Assembly (NCBI GenBank): GCA_024195585.1
Contig: SWBL01000313.1
Location: 1 to 61,481 of the forward strand
Source of the DNA: Aureobasidium sp. EXF-3400
Taxonomy: Eukaryota; Ascomycota; Dothideomycetes; Dothideales; Saccotheciaceae
Direction of reading: 5' to 3'
DNA: 61,481 bases
The position numbers and the translations under genes were made by a program. The stretch's first letter is position 1. Each line of letters begins with the position of its first letter. Under the pieces are notes generated by a model. It was given only the letters and a program-made list of their open reading frames with translations. It did no database searches and was not told where the DNA came from. This document shows, piece by piece, positions 51,913 to 61,481 of the stretch.

Positions 51913-52508
51913 ATGGCCGACTGGAGCACGCGTTACCTCGCGGCTCTCGATGCCCGCGACAGACGCGAGTCGACGCATAAAGCATACATTGATGCCTGTG
52001 TGTATCCACTCTCCTCCCTTCTTCCATCAGCTCCACTAACAATACCCAAGACACTCGTCTGGCCGACCGCAAGACCACCGCTTCCATCTCCACAAACCCT
52101 ACAACAACCATCTCTTCACCAAACAACGACGAAATCAGTCGCCTACGACAAGACCTCAGCACCACCCAAGCCGCCCGCTCTTCCCTAGCCGCCCAACTCC
52201 AAACCCTCCAAACCACCACAACAACCCTCACAACCACAAACACCACCTTGACATCCCAATTAACCTCCGTACACAAACAGCTAGCTTTCCTAGAGCGCAA
52301 ACTCAAAGACCGCGATGCAGAATTGAAGGAAAAGAAGAAGCTAGTCGAAGAAGTGCACGATGAGATGATAGCCTTGGACGTCGAGTTGAATGCTGTAGAA
52401 AGGGAAAAAGAAAAGTTGAAGAATGAGAATGCAGAGTTGGTGAGGAGGTGGATGGAGAGGATGACGACTGAGGTTGATAGGGCGAATAGGGAGGCTGGTT
52501 GGGAGTGA
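51913..52508 (+). CDS. ATG16: Autophagy protein Atg16
   Basis: Two exons, 51913-51997 and 52051-52508; 180 aa, normal for a fungal Atg16 without WD repeats. It dimerises and holds Atg12-Atg5 at the phagophore to direct Atg8 lipidation. The N-terminal helix MADWSTRYLAALDARDRRES is the Atg5-binding segment; splicing gives KAYIDA-YTRLADRKT, as in relatives. A Thr/Ser/Asn-rich linker follows, then a long coiled coil (about 65-178), including LAFLERKLKDRDAELKEKKK and LDVELNAVEREKEKLKNENA. Nothing is missing. Confidence 0.92.
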
Positions 52509-53533
52509 AGGAAATCCATCATGCTCGCACTAAAGGACTTGGAAAGTTCAGATTGCTTCTGATCTTCTGGACGGCGAAAAGAGATGGCAGAAATCAAGGC
52601 CCTCCAGCAGCATGATCACTGTCCAGAATATGGGCTGCCCAACATGTCATCGATGCTTGAAGTCTCGCCTGGGTAGGACAGACTATTCAGAGCGAAACAC
52701 TATGGCGAGCGAACGAACTGAACACCACGACCAAGCAAAAAGAAGATTTCATCTCATGCGTTCTTCCCGCCTCCACCGCAGAGCCGTGAGTAAGCAATAG
52801 AAATGCTTAAGACGATCAGATGGAGAACGGCTTGTTACTGCATATAACCTACTTTTGCAGTCCAAACCCTCAACTCTCTCAGGAGTTGTCGAGAGCAGAA
52901 GTTAACAAGTCAAAACGTTCAACAACCTCTCCATTCAGCTAAACAGTCACTTTTAGCATGTTGGCGGCGAAAAAAAAAAGAGCCAAACAAAAGGATTTAA
53001 GAGGCAGAAACCCCGAATGGCGAGTCAAGAGTTTGAACACTGACCGCATTGAGCAAGAGATGGCCGAAAGAAAAGAACAACCACTGTGTGTCTTTCCGCA
53101 TCCACCGCAGAACGGGTGGGGTATGTGCAGTGAAACTCAGTGGTTGTTGGTATTGATGGAAAGTTTTGGAGGTAGATGTACATCGACTCATTGAAGCAGA
53201 GGTTTTTACCTTCCAGTCGTGTCAAGATCATGTGCAGCAGTGTATATTGCTTGTTCTGCTGTGATTACAATGGTTTGGTAGTAAGAGATTCAGGAGGGGA
53301 GCAAGTTGAGCAGAGGATTGCAATGTCCGGTAGTCTAACAACGAAGAAGCCCAAATACCATGGCCTTTTTCACCCTGTGTACGCCTGATATGATTCCAAA
53401 GTAGTCTCCTAAGCTGTGCAGGAGGAAGCCCTGTCTCGTCCCGGTTCTTCTATAACCCTTTTCTCCTGGCCGTTTAGTCTTTTGTACAGCATGTGCAATT
53501 CCATTTTTCTTCCGTCTGATTATGTCTTTGCGT
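52509..53533. other. 1-kb intergenic region
   Basis: 3' flanks of ATG16 and the DnaJ gene (convergent). Short ORFs on both strands, an A-rich tract near 52972; nothing recognised. Confidence 0.4.
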
Positions 53534-54895
53534 CTATTGCTGCGCGCATTGAGCAGCCTCGCCTTCCTCCTCGGAATCGTCTTCCCATTCAGCAGCCCTC
53601 GGGTCTCCCGAACCAGCACCAAAGTCATCCATATCCTTGATAACCTCAAAGTCGACTTCATCCACTTCTTCGGCTGTGATAGCTTCTGTACCAGTCTTTG
53701 GCAATACATCTCTGATCTTCTGGATTGTGGCTTCGTCCTTGAGCCAGCCGTCTTCGGGGAACACGACATCAACGATCAGGTACAAATCACCCTTTGCATC
53801 TGAGCGCTTGATGGGCATACCCTCTCCAGCAATCTTCAAGATCTCGCCGGGGCGAAGGATGCGACCTGCGGGTTGAGTGACGTGCATGGAAATGCCTCTG
53901 CCGTCCAGATGCTTCAACACCACTCTGTTGAACCCTGTCAATGCCTCTTGCAAGCTAATCTTCAACTCTGCCTGCAAATCCGCTCCCGCACGGTGGAAAG
54001 CCTCATGCGGTGCTTCCACGAGTTCGAAAATGATATCTCCAGGTTCTTGATCGGGCACTTGGTCTGCTTCCCCTGAGAGCACGATCTTGTCGCCTTGACG
54101 GCTGCCTGGTGGAATGTAGAGTTCGAGGATTTTGCGTTGGGAGGTTGTGCGGACGCCTTTGCATTTTTTGCATTTCTTGTCGTCTGGGAAGTAGGAACCG
54201 CGGCCGGAGCAGGTGGAGCAGGGAACGGTTTCTTGGGTTACGAGGCCGGGACCTACGGGGCGGAGGGCGACTTTTGAGCCTTGTGTCGAGCGCGTCAGTA
54301 TGAATGGTTTAGGAAACAAGGGGAAATGCAAAGCAAAAAACTCACCTCTGCCATCGCAAGTACCACACTTCTTTGGCTTTGCGTTCGCCTTACCACCGCT
54401 TCCCTCGCAATTCGTGCAAATGACGTTTTTGGTCGAAGCGAAACGGGTGGTTTTGCCCTTGTACAGTTCCTCCAACGTGACCTCGTACTCCTGGACTTCA
54501 TTCTTGCTCTTTCTGGGTCCACCTCTGCCTCCCATGCCTCCCATCCCCGGCATTCCCCCCATACCCTCAAAACCCCCTCCCATGCCACCCATCCCCTGCC
54601 CAAACATCTGCGCCAGAATATCGTCTAGATCGGGTCCTGCACCACCTCCAGCGCCTCCCTTTTCAAAGGCAGCCATACCGTGCATATCGTACATTTCGCG
54701 CGTGCTGTCATCGCTGAGGATCTCGTAGGCTTGTTGAATATCTTTGAAGCGTTCGTCTGCTGCTGCGCGTTGGTCCTCTGGGACCTTGTCGGGGTGGTGT
54801 GTGCGAGCGGCTTTGTGGTAGGCTTTTTTGATGTCTGTTTTTGAGGCCGAGCGCGAGATTTCGAGGATCTCGTAGAGGTCGATTTCTGTGGACAC
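53534..54895 (-). CDS. YDJ1: Type I (class A) DnaJ/Hsp40 co-chaperone with CaaX box
   Basis: Two exons, 54895-54346 and 54279-53534; 431 aa. Stimulates Hsp70 and delivers substrates; cytosolic and ER-surface. J domain at 1-70 with the HPD motif (HHPDKVPED). A Gly/Met-rich region (GQGMGGMGGGFEGMGGMPGM) follows. The zinc-binding CxxCxGxG set is present: CTNCEGSGG, CGTCDGRG, CSTCSGRG, CKKCKGVR (last Gly replaced). C-terminal substrate domains follow (DLQAELKISLQEALTGFNRV). The last four residues CAQQ form a farnesylation motif as in yeast Ydj1. The 66-nt intron is a multiple of three and stop-free, so unspliced RNA would encode a 22-residue insert right after the second CxxCxGxG motif; normal splice signals and the family pattern show it is an intron. 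Confidence 0.94.
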   Translation of the reverse strand: MSTEIDLYEILEISRSASKTDIKKAYHKAARTHHPDKVPEDQRAAADERFKDIQQAYEILSDDSTREMYDMHGMAAFEKGGAGGGAGPDLDDILAQMFGQGMGGMGGGFEGMGGMPGMGGMGGRGGPRKSKNEVQEYEVTLEELYKGKTTRFASTKNVICTNCEGSGGKANAKPKKCGTCDGRGEFFALHFPLFPKPFILTRSTQGSKVALRPVGPGLVTQETVPCSTCSGRGSYFPDDKKCKKCKGVRTTSQRKILELYIPPGSRQGDKIVLSGEADQVPDQEPGDIIFELVEAPHEAFHRAGADLQAELKISLQEALTGFNRVVLKHLDGRGISMHVTQPAGRILRPGEILKIAGEGMPIKRSDAKGDLYLIVDVVFPEDGWLKDEATIQKIRDVLPKTGTEAITAEEVDEVDFEVIKDMDDFGAGSGDPRAAEWEDDSEEEGEAAQCAQQ

Positions 54896-55414
54896 TGGTT
54901 TGGCGTCAGTGTTTTTGCTTTTCTGCTTTGCTTATCGGGACTTTTTTCTCTTTTTTTCCTTTGAAACAACGGTTGGAGGGGAGAAGGGAGATTTACTGGT
55001 TGCGCGGGGTGTGCCTGAGTGATCAGGTAGAGAGAGAACTGATCAGTGGACGTGCAAGACGTCAGACAAGAATGCGATGTGGGTGTTGGGTGTGAGTGTG
55101 TGTAGAAAAGCAGTTCACAGCTTGACAATGTCTTTCACGTTCATGAACGTCACAACGCGCAACCCGTCTTTTTTGCGGAGAGCCGCATCGTTCCGCACAT
55201 CTCGCATATCTTCTAGAACATCTATTGTGCATAACATCTATATTGTGCATAACTAATTGACAATCAAATTGTAACCTCTTGATGCTCAATCTATTTTGCG
55301 CATTGAAGCAGATATAGCCCCTCTATATCTAGATCCCAGCCTAGAAATACCCATGTGAAAACCTCCAGCATTCAATACTCGTGTAAACATTCAAATCTTC
55401 TCCACCTCATCTTT
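54896..55414. other. Intergenic region with a short direct repeat
   Basis: DnaJ promoter and aminotransferase 3' flank. ATTGTGCATAAC occurs twice (about 55223 and 55240), with AATTGACAATCAAATTG following. Not a copy of the MITE family. Confidence 0.45.
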
Positions 55415-57016
55415 CTAAGCTGCGGGAGCAGGAGCATCTCCAGACTCTCTAACAATCTTATCAATAGCCTGTGCCACCATCTTGACATTCTCACTGTTCA
55501 AGCCCGAAATCGACGCTCTGCCCGAAGTCAAGAGATAGATGTGTTCCTTCCTGAGTGCCAAAACCTGCTTCTCAGACAATCCAGTGTACGAAAACATACC
55601 ATTCTGATTAACGATATGTTCCCAGTTACCTGGTGTTTGGAGGGTCTGCAACTCGCCGTAAAGAGCTGCTCGCATGGCCTTGATACGTCCACTCATGATC
55701 AACAAATCTTGCTCCCATTCTCTCTTGAGTTCTTCGTTGCGCAGGATAAAGGCAACGATTCTGGCACCGTAAACGGGAGGGTTGGAGATTTCTGCGCGTT
55801 GGAGGTGGATCAGGTTGCTTAGTGCCTTGTCTTTGGCATCTTGGTCTGCAGCAACAATGTGGAAAGCGCCAACACGTTGCCCATACAAGCCAAAGTTCTT
55901 GGAGAAGGATTGCGCAACGACGAGTTCGAGGGTTCCGCGCGAGACAAAGTGGCGAACCGCCCAAGCATCCTCGTCCACGTCGCCAGAAGCAAATCCTTGG
56001 TATGCAGAGTCGAAGAAAGGGAAGAGTTGTTTGCGCTCGCAGAGATCGGCAATTTTCTCCCATTGCTCCTTGGTAGGGTCGATGCCGGTGGGGTTGTGTG
56101 CGCAGGCGTGAAGCAAGATCAAATCTCCGGGTTGAGCGTCACGTTCGAGCATTTCCATCATACCGCTAAAGTTGAGACTGCAGGTTGCGGCATCGTAGTA
56201 AGGGTACATCTTTTGCTCGACGTTAGGAGCGGCAACATCGAAGATGGCGTGGTGGTTGCCCCAGGTAGGATCAGAAACCCAGATGCGCTTTGGCGATAGG
56301 CTGTCGTTCAAGAATCGAGCACCCAGGTGGACAGCACCGGTGCCTGAGATGGTTTGGAGAGAGCCAATGCGAGAAGTCAAAGAGGCAGAGGGGTTTCCGA
56401 AGAGGAGGTCGCGTGCTGATTCGACAAAGGGCTGGAGACCTTCCATAGGGAGGTATTCGTGGTTTGTGGCCACGTCTTCTGCAATCATCTTTTCGACCTG
56501 TGGATTGGGATCTGTTAGCATATTGTCCTGTGCTCTTCTTCCATTTGAGATGCCACCAAGTAACAAACAAACTCTGTCAAAACAGACCAGCGTTTGAATC
56601 ATTCATCCGACAGCTCATCGCCATCCGTCATCCTCAGTATATTATATCCTTCACTCTCCAGACCTACCATGTACTCCCATACTCTTCAATCATGAGATAC
56701 CCGTCCATCACTTCCAACCCCCAGCCTTACCATTCGCCATCACCCCATCTCAATCCACAAAACCAAAGAAAACAACAAAACCAACGCACAAAAAAGAAAA
56801 TCAAGCCCTTACCTTCTTAACCGTAGGCAAAACCCATGGCTTACCCTCCTCATCTCTGTAAACACCAATTGCAAGAGAAGCCTTCTTCTCAGCAGGATCC
56901 TTTGCATGAAGCGCCATCAATCCAAAGATAGGATCGCCAGGCATGGTTTCCAGATTGTTGAACAGCGAAGTGCTCTTCTTTGCGTGAACAGGCAATTCTT
57001 CACGAGTGTAGCCCAT
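55415..57016 (-). CDS. AAT2: Aspartate aminotransferase, cytosolic type
   Basis: Two exons, 57016-56813 and 56497-55415; 428 aa. Class I PLP aminotransferase interconverting aspartate/2-oxoglutarate and oxaloacetate/glutamate. Exon 1 carries MPGDPIFGLMALHAKDPAEK and IGVYRDEEGKPWVLPTVKK; exon 2 joins in phase at VEKMIAEDVATNHEYLPMEG. Further marks are SDPTWGNHHAIFDVA, LLHACAHNPTGIDPTKEQWE, the PLP-Lys motif VVAQSFSKNFGLYGQRVGAF and the substrate Arg region YLLTSGRASISGL. No mitochondrial presequence, no C-terminal SKL. The intron is 315 nt, much longer than its neighbours. The frame is open from an ATG at 56602 through the intron end, so a shorter isoform from an internal promoter is conceivable but would lack the N-terminal part of the fold. 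Confidence 0.92.
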
Positions 57017-57769
57017 TGTTGCGAGTAAAATTGAAATGTGATGGTGTGAGAGATGTTGTTTGTTGAGTAGAGGGAAGGATTCGGAACCAGCGGATATGGA
57101 AGATAGATGTTGCGTGATAGAGACCAAGATAATAGGAGTGTCAAGAAAATCAATTGAATGTCAGGGCCGGAAGACAAGTGACACTTTGTATGCTGCAGAG
57201 CCGGGCGTGGAATTGAGATCGATAATGACTCCTATCAAGCCCTCGAGGTCCCAAGACTTTTTCCAACGTGAAGTTGCCGCTCGCCTCCAAAATTGTACCG
57301 GTTTCGCAGGTGAAATGTGCTCATTGACGACGCATGAGGCAGGTCTTTGCGGGGTTATGCACACGCATGCAAGCCGATGCAAGGCACAAGGGTGTAGAAT
57401 CCGTTGTCGGGGGACGGATACCCACAACATGGAGGGCACGGAGGCCGGTCCGTATTTATCGATGCTCAAGGAGGAAGCGGTCCGTATCGGGCCGTCTCCA
57501 AAACGACATCACTTGATAGATTTGACATAGATTTGATAGATACCAAGCAAAAAATACGATATGTATGATAAGTGTGGTGATGGCGATGACGGTGTGTCAA
57601 TGAAACTGACAAGGATTGGGAGCGTACCCATGAACGGTTGATACAGTAGCTAGGCAGCCAGTTTCTGACGAGAAGGACAGTGAATTGGAAGACAGAAATG
57701 TATCGAACGAGAAGCGTAATAATACATGGTCTATATTTACAGAAGACGAGATTGGAGAGTAAAGGGACC
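57017..57769. other. Intergenic region
   Basis: Aminotransferase promoter and 3' flank of the tRNA-synthetase gene. A 156-codon plus-strand ORF (57060-57530) covers the promoter and has no family features. Confidence 0.45.
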
Positions 57770-59664
<1,895 letters not shown>

Positions 59665-59809
59665 TCACTTGCAATTGAATATTTGGTCGGAGCTGAATCC
59701 ACCCCAACTCCGACCCCGCGCATCTGCCTGAGCTTGGCCGCCTTTACGTCAATCGCATCCAGCTCCTTCACCCTCTTCCATCACCGCCTTTCCCACAACA
59801 CACACCACA
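59665..59809. promoter_or_regulatory. Short bidirectional promoter MSE1 / CSN5
   Basis: 145 bp separate two housekeeping starts. Pyrimidine-rich on the CSN5 side (CTCCTTCACCCTCTTCC); no TATA box seen. Confidence 0.5.
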
Positions 59810-60913
59810 ATGGAGGATCCAAGGAAGACGTGGGGTGAGTTTGCACACGCTTCCACCAGTCTATGTCAGTGCTGACAGCAGTTTCCAGAGCTGGACAACG
59901 CCGTCAACCTCACAGACGCCACTCGCGATCAATCATACGCCTACTCGGTCGAACAGCAAAAGGACATCAACAACAAGAAGCCATGGCGCTCCGACCCCAA
60001 CCACTTCAAGCATGTCCAAATCTCCTCTGTCGCTCTGACCAAGATGGTCATGCACGCCCGCTCCGGTGGCAGTATTGAAGTCATGGGCCTCATGATCGGC
60101 TATGTCCTGCACGAGACCTTTGTTGTCACCGATGCCCTCCGCCTGCCTGTCGAAGGAACTGAGACCAGAGTCAACGCTCAAGACGAAGCCAACGAGTACA
60201 TGGTCAAATACCTCGACCGTTCGCGTCAAGCCGGTCAGCTTGAAAACGCCGTCGGCTGGTACCACAGTCATCCTGGCTACGGTTGCTGGCTCAGTGGTAT
60301 CGACGTTTCTACTCAATTCACCCAGCAAACCTTCTCCGACCCTTTCGTTGCCGTTGTCATCGATCCAGACCGTACAGTCAGCTCCGGCAAGGTCGAGATC
60401 GGCGCTTTCAGAACTTATCCCGAAGGCCACGTCCCTGTCGGTTCCGACTCTGCTGGCGAAGGCATGGCTGCTGTTCCTCTCGCCAAAGCTGCCGACTTTG
60501 GTGCTCACGCAAACAAGTACTATTCGCTCGATGTCACTCACTTCAAGTCATCACTTGACAACACCTTGCTGGAAGCCCTATGGAACAAGTACTGGGTCCA
60601 GACATTGTCCTCCTCATCTCTTTCCACCAATCGCGAGTACGGCACCAAGCAAATCGAAGATCTGGCAGGCAAGATCAACCAAGTCACCCAGAATGCCAAG
60701 CACAGAGGCTCAATGTCCATGCGTCCAGGTGCCAAAGGTGATGCTGCCATGGACAAGGTGGTCTCTGCCGCCGACAAGATTGCCAATGAGGAGAAGACTG
60801 GTCTTTTGGCTGCTCAGGTCAAGGAGAAGGTCTTCTCGGCTCCTCCACAGTCCACGAGTCTCGGACATGGTAATGGAGTCGAGGTGAAGATGCAGGAGGC
60901 TATGGAAGAATAG
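59810..60913 (+). CDS. CSN5: COP9 signalosome subunit 5 (JAMM deneddylase)
   Basis: Two exons, 59810-59834 and 59889-60913; 349 aa. Catalytic subunit that removes Nedd8 from cullins. The 25-nt first exon encodes MEDPRKTW, and splicing gives [23 protein letters not shown]+ domain: [40 protein letters not shown] with the catalytic Glu, then the full JAMM motif [20 protein letters not shown] with both His, the Ser and the Asp. The Cys-Trp-Leu-Ser variant within JAMM is the CSN5 signature and excludes Rpn11. C-terminal helices ([20 protein letters not shown]) are as expected for complex assembly. Confidence 0.95.
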
Positions 60914-61481
60914 AGGCAGACTCTCTAGACAACGATGACACGAATTGCATGGGTTCGCTGGAGTTTAAAGGCTGGAACACGCATCATCACGGCGTTCTCA
61001 AAGGGCACGGACCGGACCATAAAGTCATGGGTATTTAGAGCATGAAGAACGCGAATGAGATATCACTTACAAGAACATTTGACTTTTACATCATTGTTAA
61101 TTTTCTGACATGTCTGGAGAAGTTGAAACATACACATCACGTTGCATCTTCTATTTTCACTACCATGATTCGACGACAGAACGAATATTGGGTTGCAACT
61201 GCAATGTTCTCAATGTAATCTTCTGACAAAGCATGAATTAAGTTTCCGAGGCAGCAATGCTCGATCACAGGGGAACCGTCGACCACGAAAACAAGCCATA
61301 GCATGGAAGATGTTATGATAGATGCATTCAAGACCTGGCATTGGTCAACCAACCTTCCTGTCACCTCCAATATCGCCTTTGATGTTGTTATTGCGATGCC
61401 GGAGCCAAGGCTCTTCTTGGCGGATTGTGTATATAACCATGCCGTGCGCCAGTAGTCTAAAAAATCAAGTTCCTTTGGCAA
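60914..61481. other. CSN5 3' flank and window end
   Basis: 3' flank of CSN5 and an open minus-strand frame entering from the right edge (listed separately). No other feature seen. Confidence 0.4.
61137..61481 (-). CDS. Partial minus-strand ORF, possibly the C terminus of a fungal regulator
   Basis: Open for at least 114 codons to the window edge, ending VVKIEDAT-stop. A hydrophobic stretch ASIITSSMLWLVFVVDGSPV and LIHALSEDYIENIAVATQYS vaguely recall the C-terminal ends of Zn2Cys6 regulators (usually LLWPLFVxG). It could equally be a chance frame; the neighbouring sequence is needed. Confidence 0.3.
   Translation of the reverse strand: MPKELDFLDYWRTAWLYTQSAKKSLGSGIAITTSKAILEVTGRLVDQCQVLNASIITSSMLWLVFVVDGSPVIEHCCLGNLIHALSEDYIENIAVATQYSFCRRIMVVKIEDAT

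Noticed and set aside
55223..55251. ATTGTGCATAAC direct repeat as a further MITE copy
   Set aside because: Only a short similarity to the GTATTGTGCATTTC block; no other block or end of the element is present.
57060..57530. 156-codon plus-strand ORF over the aminotransferase promoter
   Set aside because: Unremarkable composition, no family features, no supporting context.

Overview
This is a nuclear genome window from a filamentous ascomycete (Pezizomycotina). The evidence is about 27 protein genes on both strands, mostly with short GT-AG introns of about 50-66 nt, several fungus-specific families (CSI2, AIM6, a Zn2Cys6 regulator, GLEYA, OPT, Mpv17, MGM1) and a typical nuclear tRNA-Ala gene with a 23-nt intron. 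A Dothideomycete is my best guess, but I cannot prove the class from sequence reading alone. All exon joins were checked by hand for phase and for continuity with remembered family motifs. No alignment or search was run.

Layout. 1-6.7 kb: the 5' end of mitochondrial IDH1 (minus, cut by the window edge), a small secreted Kex2-type repeat-peptide precursor (1851-2279), a CSI2-like membrane protein, urease accessory UreD, and a lysine-rich nuclear-type protein. 7.3-14.1 kb: an AIM6-like PLC-type phosphodiesterase with an in-frame TGA inside a conserved stretch, an aromatic-L-amino-acid decarboxylase, and a TMEM16/IST2 scramblase. 15.8-20.4 kb: a 12-exon oligopeptide (OPT) transporter with a 9-nt microexon, a probable GC-AG intron and a transposon-expanded intron, then an orphan protein with an internal duplication. 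20.9-28.2 kb: TDP1, the mitochondrial dynamin MGM1 and a divergently transcribed Zn2Cys6 regulator. 28.2-30.6 kb: a gene-poor gap with a broken cytochrome P450 relic. 30.6-38.2 kb: a class I glutamine-amidotransferase-like protein, a possible small spliced mitochondrial-type gene, an AAA+ ATPase, a Cys-cluster protein and an Mpv17/PMP22 protein. 38.5-47.4 kb: tRNA-Ala(AGC), an MDR oxidoreductase, a SET protein, a secreted GH16-GLEYA fusion, a CxxC-rich protein whose tail is transposon-derived, and a secreted Cys-rich protein. 49.2-61.5 kb: a GPI-type Cys-rich protein, a two-TM protein, ATG16, a YDJ1-type DnaJ, an aspartate aminotransferase, mitochondrial Glu-tRNA synthetase, CSN5 and a partial ORF.

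Most genes are unrelated housekeeping genes with no operon-like logic. A family of short inverted-repeat elements (MITEs) links many of the gaps: three near full-length copies of about 211-220 bp (1030-1240, 14283-14502, 22965-23176) and at least five degenerate ones, including one inside an OPT intron and one that seems to have become coding sequence. The most notable candidate for new biology is the peptide precursor at 1851-2279. Its three units have identical protein sequence but differ at many synonymous sites, and each carries dibasic and EAEA-type processing signals, as expected of a fungal mating pheromone or another Kex2-processed secreted peptide.
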